From positions 868,001 through 932,000 of the forward strand of contig LR782234.1 of the NCBI GenBank assembly GCA_902825215.1: 64,000 nt of DNA, written 5' to 3'. Under the pieces are notes generated by a model. It was given only the letters and a program-made list of their open reading frames with translations. It was not told the DNA's origin and ran no database searches. Source of the stretch: Pseudomonas fluorescens (GTDB lineage: Bacteria; Pseudomonadota; Gammaproteobacteria; Pseudomonadales; Pseudomonadaceae). Below, piece by piece: positions 1-9,027 of this stretch (positions are counted from its first letter, which is position 1; every line of letters begins with the position of its first letter). The position numbers and the translations under genes are program-made.

Positions 1-398
1 GCCTGCACCTGTTTCAGCGTTTCCGGCTCATCCTTGAACAAGTCGGCGTAATGCTCGCGCAGCATGCCGGCGCAGGAACCCGACGGCACCACCACCGGAT
101 AATCCCCGGCAAACAGCGCCAGTTGCGAGCGCGCCACGGTCCGCGCCTGCTCGGTGTAACCCGAGGTGTAGGCCGGTTGCCCGCAGCAGCTCTGCCCTTG
201 CGGATACTCGACCCGAATGCCTTCGCGCTCCAGCAAGTGGATCGCGTCCATCCCGGCTTCGGGGTAGAACAGATCAACCACACACGTGCCGAACAGGTAA
301 ACCCGCGACGGTTTCTCGCTGGGGTATTGCCGAGGTTCGGGCAGTGGCGGCGCCACGCGGGTCGCGTTTGGCACAGCGTTGTAAAAAAGCTCGCTCAT
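1..398 (-). CDS. lldE: (S)-lactate utilisation Fe-S oxidoreductase subunit LldE/LutA, 5' part only
   Basis: The frame opens with ATG at 398 and runs off the left edge, giving the first 132 or so residues. It contains the start of a cysteine-rich CCG domain: FGTCVVD, then QSCCGQPAYTSGY, then a PSGSCAGM segment. These motifs are typical of LldE/LutA (YkgE), the first subunit of the three-part LldEFG/LutABC complex that oxidises L-lactate to pyruvate with iron-sulfur centres. It follows lldP on the same strand after a 149-nt gap that contains a hairpin, so it is probably in the same lactate operon. The partner genes lldF and lldG should lie beyond the left edge. A glycolate oxidase GlcF-type subunit is less likely, because GlcF is longer and has N-terminal ferredoxin motifs. 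Confidence 0.85.
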   Translation of the reverse strand, partial: MSELFYNAVPNATRVAPPLPEPRQYPSEKPSRVYLFGTCVVDLFYPEAGMDAIHLLEREGIRVEYPQGQSCCGQPAYTSGYTEQARTVARSQLALFAGDYPVVVPSGSCAGMLREHYADLFKDEPETLKQVQ

Positions 399-498
399 CA
401 GGCGTGTCTCCGGGTGGTCCCGGTTATCCGTCTGCGGCGGCTGCTGAATATAAAGATCATTGCTTTCAACAGCCTTACAGACCCGGTGGTGAATGGCT

Positions 499-522
499 GA
501 CGCCGGATCACGGGCCGGCGTC
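499..522 (-). terminator. Intercistronic hairpin between lldP and lldE
   Basis: GACGCCGG (499-506) pairs with CCGGCGTC (515-522), a perfect 8-bp stem with an 8-nt loop. No T-run follows on the minus strand, so it looks more like an RNA-processing or stability hairpin than a true terminator. It could set the ratio of permease to oxidase message. Confidence 0.45.
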
Positions 523-547
523 GGTTATTGCTGTGTTGCTTGTAGGC

Positions 548-2242
548 TTAATGCACCAGCATGCCAGTGAACCAGTAGGCCTGAGCCAAGGTGATCAAAC
601 CGACGATCGTTGCAAAGAATAGGCTGTGCTTGAGGGTGAAGCGGAACAGATCAGATTCCTTGCCCACCAGCCCGGTCGCGGCGCAGGCCACGGCGATCGA
701 TTGCGGCGAGATCATTTTGCCGGTCACGCCGCCGCTGGTATTGGCGGCTACCAGCAGGGTGTCGTTGACGCCGATCTGGTGCGCGGTGGTCGCTTGCAGC
801 GAACTGAACAGCGCGTTGGATGAGGTATCGGAACCGGTGAGGAACACGCCCAGCCAGCCGAGGAACGGCGAAAAGAACGGGAATGCGGCGCCAGTGCCGG
901 CCAGTACCAGGGCCATCGTCGATGACATGCCTGAGTAGTTGGTGACGAAGGCGAACGCCAGCACCATGCCGATCGACAGAATCGGCCAGCGCAGTTCGTA
1001 AAAGGTTTCTTTCAAAGTGGTCAGACCAGTTTTGAAGTTGATCTTCAGGACCAGCATCGAAATCAGCGCAGAGAAGAAAATCGCCGTGCCGGTGGCGGAA
1101 ATCGGGTCGAGTTTGAACACCGCTGGAATGGCGGTCGGGTTGGCCACGATCGGCGCAGTCTTGATCACCAGTTGATCAAGGTGCGGAATCGCGAAGTTGA
1201 ACACCCAGTTGTACATCGAGCCGCCCGCAGCGAACATCGCTTTGAAAGGCTTCAGCGTCCAGATCGTCACCAACACAGTAAGAATCAGAAACGGCGACCA
1301 CGCCTTGATGATTTCCCCGAGGCTGTAAGGCGAAGCCACGGTGGTGCGCTTCTGGCCGAAACCGCCGACGCTGGCGCTGACTACCGAAGCGGCAACGGCA
1401 CCGACGATATGCTGCCCGGCGGCACGTTTTGGCTGCCAGATTTTCAGGAACAGCGTCAGGGAAATCAGGCTGGCCAAGGCCGAGGTGATGTCCGGCAGTT
1501 CCGGGCCGATGAAGTTCGACGTGAAGTACTGCGTGATGGCGAAGCTCAAGCCTGCGACCAGCGCGGCCGGCCAGGTTTCGCGCACGCCGCGCAGGCCGTC
1601 CATCATGAACACCAGCCAGAACGGCACGAACAGCGACAGCAGCGGCAGTTGGCGACCGGTCATGGCGCCGATCTTGAAGGCGTCGATACCGGTGACTTGA
1701 CCGGCGACGATGATCGGAATCCCCAGGGCGCCGAAGGCTACCGGTGCCGTGTTGGCAATCAGGCACAGGCCGGCGGCGTACAAGGGATTGAAACCCAGGC
1801 CCACCAACAACGCAGCGGTGATCGCCACGGGAGCGCCGAAACCGGCGGCGCCTTCGAGGAATGCACCGAAGCAGAAGCCGATCAGCAGCACTTGCAGGCG
1901 CTGGTCGTCAGTGATCGACAGCACCGAGCTGCGGATGACTTCGAACTGGCCACTCTTGACCGTCAATTTGTAGAGGAACACCGCCGCGACAATGATCCAG
2001 GCAATCGGCCACAGACCGTAGGCGAAGCCATACCCGGCCGCGGCGAACGCCATGTCGACCGGCATCTGGAAGGCAAAGATCGCTACGGCAATCGACAGTG
2101 CCAGCGTGATGCTGCCCGCGACATGGCCCTTGAGGCGAAACACCGCCAGGGCGAGAAAGAAGAACACGATGGGAATGACGGCCGCGAGTGCGGAGACGCC
2201 GAGACTGCCGAGCGGGCTGTAGAGCTGTTGCCAGGTTTGCAT
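548..2242 (-). CDS. lldP: L-lactate permease (LctP family)
   Basis: 564 residues, the normal size for the LldP/GlcA lactate permease family. The protein is almost entirely hydrophobic, with roughly a dozen or more membrane segments. It opens with [20 protein letters not shown], a typical N-terminus for the family, and has the glycine-rich segment [20 protein letters not shown] near residues 125-145. It should import L- and D-lactate (possibly glycolate) with protons across the inner membrane. It is the first gene of a minus-strand unit with lldE downstream, and is divergent from the FadR-type regulator at 2506. The dyad at 2295-2311 lies 53 nt upstream of its start and probably controls it. 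Confidence 0.95.
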   Translation of the reverse strand: MQTWQQLYSPLGSLGVSALAAVIPIVFFFLALAVFRLKGHVAGSITLALSIAVAIFAFQMPVDMAFAAAGYGFAYGLWPIAWIIVAAVFLYKLTVKSGQFEVIRSSVLSITDDQRLQVLLIGFCFGAFLEGAAGFGAPVAITAALLVGLGFNPLYAAGLCLIANTAPVAFGALGIPIIVAGQVTGIDAFKIGAMTGRQLPLLSLFVPFWLVFMMDGLRGVRETWPAALVAGLSFAITQYFTSNFIGPELPDITSALASLISLTLFLKIWQPKRAAGQHIVGAVAASVVSASVGGFGQKRTTVASPYSLGEIIKAWSPFLILTVLVTIWTLKPFKAMFAAGGSMYNWVFNFAIPHLDQLVIKTAPIVANPTAIPAVFKLDPISATGTAIFFSALISMLVLKINFKTGLTTLKETFYELRWPILSIGMVLAFAFVTNYSGMSSTMALVLAGTGAAFPFFSPFLGWLGVFLTGSDTSSNALFSSLQATTAHQIGVNDTLLVAANTSGGVTGKMISPQSIAVACAATGLVGKESDLFRFTLKHSLFFATIVGLITLAQAYWFTGMLVH

Positions 2243-2294
2243 AGTGGGGTGGCCCCTAATTGTTGTTGGTCAGGCACTGTCAGCGTTCTTGGTT

Positions 2295-2311
2295 AATTGG
2301 TAAGACCAATT
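2295..2311. promoter_or_regulatory. Perfect dyad, likely LldR-type operator
   Basis: AATTGGT-AAG-ACCAATT: two perfect 7-bp arms around a 3-bp centre. It contains the TGGTNNNACCA core used by FadR-subfamily GntR regulators such as PdhR and LldR. It lies in the lldP/regulator divergent region, close to lldP, so lactate-relieved repression of lldP is the natural reading. Confidence 0.75.
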
Positions 2312-2505
2312 TACAATCGCTGTTGGCTAGGGTAAAAGCCTTGATATCGGTGTGTCAATTTGTCGCCCTAAAACTTTTGTCGAACATGCGGTGCAGATTG
2401 CATCTGCTGCGCTTTCGGCAAGTGGCGTCTGCCAGGTGCCTGTAGAGCGCCGATAGGCCAGAATAGACAGCCCGGCGAGCGGTCGGGATCGTGGAGAAAT
2501 GAGTT

Positions 2506-3273
2506 ATGGGGTTTGATCAGATACGTTCGCGCCGTTTGTCTGACGACATTGTCGAGCGGCTCGAGGGGATGATTCTCGAGGGCACGCTGAAGTCCGGCGA
2601 ACGGCTGCCGGCGGAACGCACGCTGGCCGAGCAATTTGGCGTATCACGTCCGTCGCTGCGCGAAGCGATCCAGAAACTCGCCGTCAAGGGCTTGCTGGTC
2701 AGTCGTCAGGGCGGCGGCAACTATGTGGTCGAAAGCCTGGGGTCGACGTTCAGCGATCCGCTGTTGCAGCTGCTCGAAAGCAACCCCGAGGCGCAGCGGG
2801 ATCTGCTGGAGTTTCGGCACACTCTGGAAGCATCGTGCGCCTATTACGCCGCATTGCGCGCCACCGATGTGGATCGCGAGCGCCTGACCGCCGCGTTCGA
2901 AGAACTGCAGGACTGCTATTCGCGCCACGACGAAGTGAGTCGGGCGGAGGAGGGGGCCGCCGATGCGAAATTTCATCTGGCGATTGCCGAGGCCAGCCAT
3001 AACGCGGTGTTGCTGCACACCATTCGCGGGCTGTTCGATCTGCTCAAGCGCAACGTCGTGACCAACATCGGCGGCATGTACAAGCAGCGTACTGAGACTC
3101 GCGACATGCTGATCACTCAGCATCGAGAATTGTATCTGGCGATTATCGAGGGGCGCGCGGAGCAGGCGCGAGAAGTGTCCAGCCGCCACATTCTGTATGT
3201 GCAGGAAGTGCTGGAAGAGGTCCGGCAGGAGGTTCAGCGGATGGCGCGGGCGGAGCGGCGCAAGGGGATGTAG
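2506..3273 (+). CDS. lldR: FadR/GntR-family regulator of lactate genes (LldR-like)
   Basis: 255 residues. Residues 1-75 form a GntR winged helix (LSDDIVERLEGMILEGTLKSG, then LPAERTLAEQFGVSRPSLREA, then a wing with SRQGGGNYV). The rest is an all-helical FCD ligand domain with the metal/ligand-type positions of the FadR subfamily (FHLAIAEASHN and a late QHRELYLAI histidine). ATG 2506 is preceded by GGAGA. It is divergent from lldP, with a perfect FadR-type dyad between them. By position it should be a repressor released by lactate. A PdhR-like role cannot be excluded from sequence alone, but the neighbour makes LldR much more likely. Confidence 0.85.
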   Translation: MGFDQIRSRRLSDDIVERLEGMILEGTLKSGERLPAERTLAEQFGVSRPSLREAIQKLAVKGLLVSRQGGGNYVVESLGSTFSDPLLQLLESNPEAQRDLLEFRHTLEASCAYYAALRATDVDRERLTAAFEELQDCYSRHDEVSRAEEGAADAKFHLAIAEASHNAVLLHTIRGLFDLLKRNVVTNIGGMYKQRTETRDMLITQHRELYLAIIEGRAEQAREVSSRHILYVQEVLEEVRQEVQRMARAERRKGM

Positions 3274-3285
3274 TTAGTGCTGCAA

Positions 3286-3391
3286 CGATCGTTCCCACGC
3301 TCTGCGTGGGAATGCATCCCGTGACGCTCCGCGTCACAATGCGCACGCAGAGCGTCCAATGCTGCATTCCCACGCAAAGCGTGGGAACGAT
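3286..3391. repeat. Nested dyad repeat (GTTCCCACGC family)
   Basis: Outer arms CGATCGTTCCCACGC (3286-3300) and GCGTGGGAACGATC (3378-3391) are complementary, and each arm also folds on itself (CCCACGC-TCT-GCGTGGG). A third palindrome, GTGACGC-TCC-GCGTCAC, sits in the centre (3321-3337). It fills the gap between the convergent 3' ends of the lactate regulator and smpB. This is a known style of dispersed intergenic repeat in fluorescent pseudomonads. It may also act as a bidirectional hairpin barrier. Confidence 0.8.
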
Positions 3392-3412
3392 CAAAACGAT
3401 CAGGGTGGGAAG

Positions 3413-3895
3413 TCAGTCTTCCTTGCCCTTGTTGCGCACCGCGCGCTGCAATTCGCGACCGGCATCGCGTTCGCGCTCGGTGTCACGCTTGTCGTATTCC
3501 TTCTTGCCCTTGCCCAGAGCAATCTCGCACTTGACCATGTGCTTGCTCCAGTACCAGGACAGGCAGACGCAGGCGTAACCCTTTTGCTGCACCGCGGCGG
3601 CGAGCTTGTCCAGCTCGCGGCGGTTGAGCAGCAGTTTGCGCGTGCGCACCGGGTCGGCGATGACGTGGGTGCTTGCGGTCATCAGCGGCGTGATGTGGCT
3701 GCCGAGCAACCACGCCTCGCCATCCTTGAGCAGCACGTAGCTGTCGACCAGCTGTAGCTTGCTCGCCCGCAGACTTTTTACTTCCCAGCCGGCCAGGACC
3801 AGACCAGCCTCGAACTTGTGCTCGATGAAGTAATCGTGTCGCGCCTTTTTATTTTGCGCGATGGTCCCTGTTGGGTGTTTCTTCTGTTTAGCCAT
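3413..3895 (-). CDS. smpB: SsrA-binding protein SmpB
   Basis: 160 residues, the usual SmpB length. The motifs are typical: [19 protein letters not shown] near the N-terminus, [14 protein letters not shown], then a basic C-terminal tail ([18 protein letters not shown]) that enters the mRNA channel. SmpB delivers tmRNA to stalled ribosomes for trans-translation. The tmRNA gene itself is not in this window. It is divergent from the transporter at 4015 and lies next to ratA-rnfH, an arrangement shared with E. coli and P. aeruginosa. Confidence 0.97.
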   Translation of the reverse strand: MAKQKKHPTGTIAQNKKARHDYFIEHKFEAGLVLAGWEVKSLRASKLQLVDSYVLLKDGEAWLLGSHITPLMTASTHVIADPVRTRKLLLNRRELDKLAAAVQQKGYACVCLSWYWSKHMVKCEIALGKGKKEYDKRDTERERDAGRELQRAVRNKGKED

Positions 3896-4014
3896 AGGGG
3901 CGGCATTATATGGAGTTGTTCGGCTGTCGGCTACGGTGATGCTGCGTGCTTGAGCAGGTTGAGTGAATCCCGGACAATGCGGCCTCTTTTTCTAACGCTT
4001 GGGCGTGATAAACG

Positions 4015-5418
4015 ATGTCGACAGACAAGGTTTCTGTCCACGGCAGTTGGGCTAGCCGCTGGGTATTCATACTCGCCGCGACCGGTTCGGCCGTGGGACT
4101 GGGTAGTATCTGGAAGTTCCCCTACATGGTCGGGGTCTACGGCGGCGGCGCCTTTGTGCTGATGTTTCTGGCCTGCATCGCACTGATCGGCGTTCCGGTG
4201 ATGCTCGCCGAAACCCTGATCGGCCGGCGCGCCCGGCAAAGTCCGGCAAATGCTTTAAAGGTGCTGGCGCTGGAAGCCGGGCACTCGCCCAAGTGGTCGT
4301 GGGGCGCCTTCGCCGGGATGATCACGGCGTTGCTGATCCTGTCTTTTTATAGTGTGGTCGGCGGCTGGTCGCTGGATTACATCGTCGACATGGGCCGCGG
4401 CGATTTCCAGGGCGCGACACCTGATCAGGTCGGCGCATATTTCGGTAATGTCATCGCCGATCCATGGCGCCTGACACTTTGGCACACGATTTTTATGCTG
4501 CTGTCGGCCCTCGTCATCGCCAAAGGCGTGGTTGCCGGGCTGGAACGCAGCTTGCGCATCATGATGCCGCTGTTGTTCGTGATGATTCTGGTGTTGCTGG
4601 GTTACAGCATGACCACTGGGCATTTCATGGAAGGCGTGCATTTCATGTTCGACTTCCATCCAGAAAAAGTCCTTGATGGCTTGCTGCCGGCGATGGGGCA
4701 CGCGTTCTTCTCGCTGAGCGTCGGCGTCGGCTCGATCATGATCTACGGCGCCTACATGCCGAAAAACACCTCGTTGTCCCGTACGGTAGTGGGTGTCGCC
4801 TTACTCGATACGTTCGTGTCACTGGTCGCTGGTCTGGCGTTGTTTCCGATTGTGTTTGCGGCCGGCCTGAACCCGAGTGAGGGGCCGGGGCTGATGTTTG
4901 TCAGCCTGCCATTCGCTTTTGGTAACGTGGTTTTCGGCCAATTGATGGGCGTGGTATTTTTTGTGCTGGTCGCGGTGGCGGCGTGGAGTTCGGCGATTTC
5001 GCTGCTTGAGCCGATGGTCGCCTACCTGGTCGAGCGCACGAAAATCAGTCGCGCCTGGGTCACGTTCTGGCTGGCCTTTACCTGCTGGTTCGTCGGATTG
5101 GGCACGGTGTTTTCCTTCAATATCTGGAAGGAAGCCAAGTTTTTCGTGAACGAAGGCGGAATGTTCAGCCTCTACCAATGGGGCGCGAAGAGCGGGCTGG
5201 ATTTCTTCGGCGTGATCGATTTCTTTACCTCGCGGATCATGTTGCCCGTCGGTGGCTTGTGTTTCGTGTTGTTCGCCGGATGGGTGATGGGGCGTGAGGC
5301 GGTGCGCGACGAGTTGTCGATCCGCAACCCGGCACTGTTTGCCCTGTCCCTGTTCTTGATGCGCTACGTGGCGCCTATCGGCATTCTTGTAGTATTTGCC
5401 GCTCAGCTCTGGAAGTAA
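4015..5418 (+). CDS. Sodium-dependent transporter of the NSS/SNF family
   Basis: 467 residues, about 11-12 membrane segments. Residues 10-45 contain the family signature WASRWVFILAATGSAVGLGS followed by IWKFPYMVGVYGGGAF, which forms the Na+ and substrate site in LeuT-fold NSS proteins. A second conserved stretch, FSLSVGVGSIMIYGAYM, lies near residue 235-250. Substrates in this family are amino acids or related amines, and the sequence does not tell me which. No strong Shine-Dalgarno precedes ATG 4015. It ends 7 nt before ratA and may be co-transcribed with it. Confidence 0.9.
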   Translation: MSTDKVSVHGSWASRWVFILAATGSAVGLGSIWKFPYMVGVYGGGAFVLMFLACIALIGVPVMLAETLIGRRARQSPANALKVLALEAGHSPKWSWGAFAGMITALLILSFYSVVGGWSLDYIVDMGRGDFQGATPDQVGAYFGNVIADPWRLTLWHTIFMLLSALVIAKGVVAGLERSLRIMMPLLFVMILVLLGYSMTTGHFMEGVHFMFDFHPEKVLDGLLPAMGHAFFSLSVGVGSIMIYGAYMPKNTSLSRTVVGVALLDTFVSLVAGLALFPIVFAAGLNPSEGPGLMFVSLPFAFGNVVFGQLMGVVFFVLVAVAAWSSAISLLEPMVAYLVERTKISRAWVTFWLAFTCWFVGLGTVFSFNIWKEAKFFVNEGGMFSLYQWGAKSGLDFFGVIDFFTSRIMLPVGGLCFVLFAGWVMGREAVRDELSIRNPALFALSLFLMRYVAPIGILVVFAAQLWK

Positions 5419-5425
5419 CGCTTAC

Positions 5426-5872
5426 ATGACGACACATATTCAACGATCCGCGCTGCTGCCTTACCCGGCGCAGTTTCTCTACGACCTGGTCAATGACGTG
5501 GCGCGGTATCCGGAATTCCTGCCGTGGTGTTCGGCCGCCGAGGTGCTGGAAAGCTCGCCGGAGCACATGCGCGCCAGTGTCGGCGTGGCCAAGGGCGGTC
5601 TCAGCCAGCATTTCGTGACGCGCAATACCCTGGTGCCGGGGCAATCAATCGAAATGAATCTGGAAGAAGGTCCTTTCAATCAGTTGCATGGCGTCTGGGT
5701 GTTCAAAGCGCTGAACGAGAAGGCTTGCAAGATCAGCCTCGACCTTTCGTTCGATTATGCCGGGCCGCTGGTGCGTGCCACGTTGGGGCCGCTGTTCAAT
5801 CAGGCGGCCAATCAGCTGGTGGACGCGTTCTGCCAGCGCGCCAAACAGATGCATGGTCAGCCCGGTGCTTGA
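5426..5872 (+). CDS. ratA: RatA/PasT family START-like protein (Coq10 homologue)
   Basis: 148 residues from ATG 5426; an upstream in-frame start at 5396 would overlap the transporter and is not needed. The protein is a single polyketide cyclase/START-like fold: SALLPYPAQFLYDLVNDVAR at the N-terminus, YPEFLPWCSAAEVLES, and FNQAANQLVDAFCQRAKQMH at the end. Family members bind ubiquinone-like lipids (Coq10). In E. coli the homologue RatA has been described as blocking 70S assembly or, as PasT, affecting stress survival. The rnfH start overlaps its 3' end by 20 nt, which is the conserved ratA-rnfH pair. Confidence 0.88.
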   Translation: MTTHIQRSALLPYPAQFLYDLVNDVARYPEFLPWCSAAEVLESSPEHMRASVGVAKGGLSQHFVTRNTLVPGQSIEMNLEEGPFNQLHGVWVFKALNEKACKISLDLSFDYAGPLVRATLGPLFNQAANQLVDAFCQRAKQMHGQPGA

Positions 5873-6161
5873 GATTGAAGTGGTGTATGCCGCAGTCGAT
5901 CGCCAGGTGCTGCGTTCGGTCAATGTGCCGGAGGGCATGACGGTTCGTGCGGCGGTTCAAGCGTCGGGAATCGCTGCTGACTTTCCTGAGCTCAAGCTGG
6001 ATGAGTGCCCGTTGGGTATCTTCGGTAAAGCGGTCGCGGACACGCGCATGATTCAGGCGGGCGATCGCATTGAGATCTACCGGCCGTTGCTTGCCGATCC
6101 CAAGGAAGTGCGACGTTTGCGGGCAGCCAAAGCGGCAGAGGCCAAGGCCCGAAATCTTTGA
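5853..6161 (+). CDS. rnfH: RnfH family ubiquitin-like-fold protein (RatB/PasI)
   Basis: 102 residues from ATG 5853, which lies inside the end of ratA (a GTG at 5865 is an alternative). It contains LEIEVVYAAVDRQVLRSVNV, LDECPLGIFGKAV and DRIEIYRPLLADPKEVRRLRA, the standard RnfH pattern. The fold is beta-grasp and the molecular role is unsettled. It was proposed as a partner or antidote of RatA, and it is named after the rnf redox cluster in other bacteria. A bidirectional terminator follows directly. Confidence 0.92.
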   Translation: MVSPVLEIEVVYAAVDRQVLRSVNVPEGMTVRAAVQASGIAADFPELKLDECPLGIFGKAVADTRMIQAGDRIEIYRPLLADPKEVRRLRAAKAAEAKARNL

Positions 6162-6179
6162 GGCGAACAAAACGCAGGC

Positions 6180-6211
6180 AATAAAAAACCCGGAATGTCC
6201 GGGTTTTTTAT
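6180..6211. terminator. Bidirectional terminator between rnfH and bamE
   Basis: AAAAAACCCGG-AATGT-CCGGGTTTTTT: a GC stem flanked by A-run and T-run, so it works on both strands for the convergent genes rnfH and bamE. Confidence 0.93.
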
Positions 6212-6223
6212 TGCCTCGCAAAA

Positions 6224-6751
6224 TTATTGCGGCGAGGTGTCCAGCGGTTCTGGCGTTGGCACCGGAACGGTTTCTACGCCATCGACGTCTTTCTGGATCT
6301 GGTCCAGCAAGGAGCCTGGCTTGGCTGGTTTTTCAGCTTCTGGCTTCTCGACGTTTTCAGCAGGCGCGGTGACGGTGGTGCCGCTATCCTTGCCGAGAAT
6401 GGCTTCGTCACGGCTCACGCCCGGCATAAAGTCACCGGACAAGCTGACAAGCTGGTCGTTTGAGTTGAAAATAACGCTGACGCGTTCCTGTTGGCGTTCA
6501 CCGCCACCCGGTTGCAGGCTGTACAGATAATCCCAGCGATCGGCATGGAACGTGTCGGCAAGCAGAGGGTTGCCCATGATAAACCGTACTTGCGGCCGGG
6601 TCATTCCCGGGCGTAACTGGTCTATCATGTCCTGCGTGACGACATTGCCCTGCTGGATGTCGATTTTGTAAACCCCGGGGAATGAACAACCGGCGAGTGC
6701 GAGCAGTCCCACAAAGGTGAAACTGGTTAGCAAGAGCTTGGTGTTTTGCAT
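6224..6751 (-). CDS. bamE: Outer membrane protein assembly factor BamE (OmlA)
   Basis: 175 residues. The N-terminus is a lipoprotein signal with lipobox LALAGC, so Cys22 is the lipidated residue. The BamE/SmpA domain follows ([20 protein letters not shown], then [17 protein letters not shown]). The C-terminal ~60 residues are a low-complexity Glu/Pro/Lys tail longer than in E. coli BamE, as is usual in pseudomonads. It is a small lipoprotein of the Bam complex that folds outer membrane proteins. It is divergent from fur across 97 nt, the same order as omlA-fur in P. aeruginosa. Confidence 0.95.
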   Translation of the reverse strand: MQNTKLLLTSFTFVGLLALAGCSFPGVYKIDIQQGNVVTQDMIDQLRPGMTRPQVRFIMGNPLLADTFHADRWDYLYSLQPGGGERQQERVSVIFNSNDQLVSLSGDFMPGVSRDEAILGKDSGTTVTAPAENVEKPEAEKPAKPGSLLDQIQKDVDGVETVPVPTPEPLDTSPQ

Positions 6752-6848
6752 CGGTGGGCGACTTCCACTATCTTGGCTGGGACAACGTAAACGCCGATCA
6801 TACCCGCATTAAGAGAAGCTGCGAAGCAGCATCGCGAGAAAGCTGACC

Positions 6849-7253
6849 ATGGTTGAAAATAGCGAACTACGCAAAGCCGGCCTCAAAGTGACCCTGCCAC
6901 GGGTCAAGATCCTGCAAATGCTCGACTCCACCGAGCAGCGCCACATGAGTGCCGAGGACGTCTACAAGGCGTTGATGGAAGCTGGCGAGGACGTCGGTCT
7001 GGCCACGGTTTACCGTGTTCTGACCCAGTTCGAAGCGGCCGGCCTCGTGGTCCGCCACAACTTCGACGGCGGCCACGCGGTCTTCGAACTGGCTGACGGT
7101 GGCCACCACGACCATATGGTCAACGTGGAATCGGGTGAAGTCATCGAGTTCTTCGACGAAGAAATCGAAAAACTTCAGAAATCGATCGTCGAGAAGCATG
7201 GCTTCGAGATGGTTGATCACAACCTGGTGCTGTACGTACGCAAGAAAAAGTAA
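6849..7253 (+). CDS. fur: Ferric uptake regulator Fur
   Basis: 134 residues, the standard Fur length. Residues 1-80 are the winged helix (LRKAGLKVTLPRVKILQMLD, then HMSAEDVYKALMEAGEDVGL, then ATVYRVLTQFEAAGLV). The metal-binding dimer domain holds the HHDHM motif at 86-90 and conserved acidic/His positions after it. As in other pseudomonads, the CxxC structural zinc cysteines of E. coli Fur are absent. With Fe2+ it represses iron uptake genes. The piu cluster in this window (56-60 kb) is a likely target. Confidence 0.97.
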   Translation: MVENSELRKAGLKVTLPRVKILQMLDSTEQRHMSAEDVYKALMEAGEDVGLATVYRVLTQFEAAGLVVRHNFDGGHAVFELADGGHHDHMVNVESGEVIEFFDEEIEKLQKSIVEKHGFEMVDHNLVLYVRKKK

Positions 7254-7287
7254 GCATGTCGCGCGAATTTCACGTTCGCGAAACGAA

Positions 7288-7313
7288 CGAAGGCGACCCA
7301 AGGGTCGCCTTCG
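7288..7313 (+). terminator. Hairpin terminator after fur
   Basis: An 11-12 bp stem (GAAGGCGACCC paired with GGGTCGCCTTC) with a very small loop, followed by TGCTTTC. It separates the convergent genes fur and recN. Confidence 0.75.
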
Positions 7314-7329
7314 TGCTTTCTGCTGCCGG

Positions 7330-9003
7330 TCAGGCCTTGGCCGTCACCACCATTTTTTTCGCATGGGCCAAGGATTCCTTGGTCAGATCGATGCCGCCGA
7401 GCATGCGTGCGACTTCTTCGATACGTTCGTTCTTGCTCAGCTTCGCCACCGCGGTGTGAGTGGCCTTTTCATCGCGCACCTTGTGCACGAACAGATGCTG
7501 ATGACCCTGTGCGGCCACCTGCGGCAAGTGCGTCACGGTCAGCACCTGGCCGCGCTCGCCGAGACGCCGCAACAATTGGCCGACAATCTCGGCCGTTGGC
7601 CCGCCAATGCCTACGTCCACTTCGTCGAACACCAATGTTGGAACCCGTGACGTCTGCGCCGTGATGACCTGAATCGCCAGGCTGATCCGTGAAAGCTCGC
7701 CACCAGAGGCGACTTTCGCCAGGGCTTTCAACGGTTGGCCCGGGTTGGCGCTGACCAGCAATTCAACCTGCTCCAGCCCGTTGGGTTGCAGTTCGTCGCC
7801 ACTGTTGGCTTTCAATTCGATGGAGAATCGACCGCCGGGCATGCCCAGGCGCTGGATTTCCTGTTCCACCGCGCTGGCAAGACTGCCGGCGGCCTGATGG
7901 CGCAGATCGCTCAGCTCGCGCGCCTTCTCCTGATAATGACGGGCATAGGAGGCCAGCTCTTCACCCAGGCGCTCGATGGATTCGTCATTGGCGTTGAGCG
8001 TTTCGATTTCATCCAGCAGTTTCTGCTGCATTTCTCCGACTTCGGTTGGCTGGATGCGGTGCTTGCGCGCCAATGTGTAGATGGCGTCGAGTCGTTCTTC
8101 CAGAAATTGCAGGCGCGCCGGATCGGCATCGAAATTGTCGAGGAAGCGGTTGAGCTCGCCGACGGCTTCTTCGACCTGGATCTGTGCACTGGTCAGCAGA
8201 CTGCTGGCTTCGCCCAGCGCGCCGGCGGAATGATTGACGCTCGACAGGCGGTTGAGGCTGGCGGTCAGCGCGTTCAGCACATTACCCGAATCGCTTTCGC
8301 TGCACTGTTCGACCACTTGGCGGCAGATGCCCAGCAAGGTTTCGGCGTTGGTCAGGTTCTTGTGTTCCTGTTCCAGTTGCTCCAGTTCGTTCTCGCCGAG
8401 GCCGAGGTTTTCCAGCTCTTCGAGTTGATAGCTGAGCAACTGATGCCGGGCGCGTTGTTCATCGCCGGAATTGGACAGACGCTCCAGCTCCTGACGAGTC
8501 TGGCGCCAGCGCTGGGCGGCAAGCTGCACCTGGCGGGCGAGATCGGTGGCGCCAGCATACTCATCCAGCAAGCGCCGGTGGGTATCGGTTTTCAGCAGCG
8601 ACTGATGTTCATGCTGGCTGTGGATATCGATCAGCAATTCGCCTAGCGACTTGAGATCACCCAGCGGGCAGGGCGTGCCGTTGATATAGCCTCGCGAGCG
8701 ACCTTCGCAGGTGATGACCCGACGCAGTATGCATGGGCCGTCGATGTCCAGATCGCGCTCGGCCAGCCAGGCGCTGGCTTCCGGGATGTCGGCCAGATCG
8801 AACGTCGCCAGGATATCGGCCTTGTCGGCGCCCGGGCGAACCACGCCGCTGTCGGCGCGATCGCCCAGGGTCAGGCCCAGCGCGTCGAGCATGATCGACT
8901 TGCCGGCGCCGGTTTCCCCTGTGATCACGCTCATCCCGCGATCGAGTTCAAGATCGAGATGTTCAACGATGGCGTAGTTGTGTACGGACAGGTGCACCAG
9001 CAT
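7330..9003 (-). CDS. recN: DNA repair protein RecN (SMC-like ATPase)
   Basis: 557 residues, typical for RecN. The N-terminal Walker A is in VITGETGAGKSIMLDALGLT, and the C-terminal ATPase half has ASGGELSRISLAIQV (signature) and TLVFDEVDVGIGGPTAEIVG (Walker B). The middle ~300 residues are a coiled-coil arm. RecN binds DNA ends and supports RecA-dependent repair of double-strand breaks. A LexA box overlaps its -10 element, so it should be SOS-induced as in E. coli. Confidence 0.97.
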   Translation of the reverse strand: MLVHLSVHNYAIVEHLDLELDRGMSVITGETGAGKSIMLDALGLTLGDRADSGVVRPGADKADILATFDLADIPEASAWLAERDLDIDGPCILRRVITCEGRSRGYINGTPCPLGDLKSLGELLIDIHSQHEHQSLLKTDTHRRLLDEYAGATDLARQVQLAAQRWRQTRQELERLSNSGDEQRARHQLLSYQLEELENLGLGENELEQLEQEHKNLTNAETLLGICRQVVEQCSESDSGNVLNALTASLNRLSSVNHSAGALGEASSLLTSAQIQVEEAVGELNRFLDNFDADPARLQFLEERLDAIYTLARKHRIQPTEVGEMQQKLLDEIETLNANDESIERLGEELASYARHYQEKARELSDLRHQAAGSLASAVEQEIQRLGMPGGRFSIELKANSGDELQPNGLEQVELLVSANPGQPLKALAKVASGGELSRISLAIQVITAQTSRVPTLVFDEVDVGIGGPTAEIVGQLLRRLGERGQVLTVTHLPQVAAQGHQHLFVHKVRDEKATHTAVAKLSKNERIEEVARMLGGIDLTKESLAHAKKMVVTAKA

Positions 9004-9027
9004 AAAGGCCGCTCCCAGGCTTGAGGT

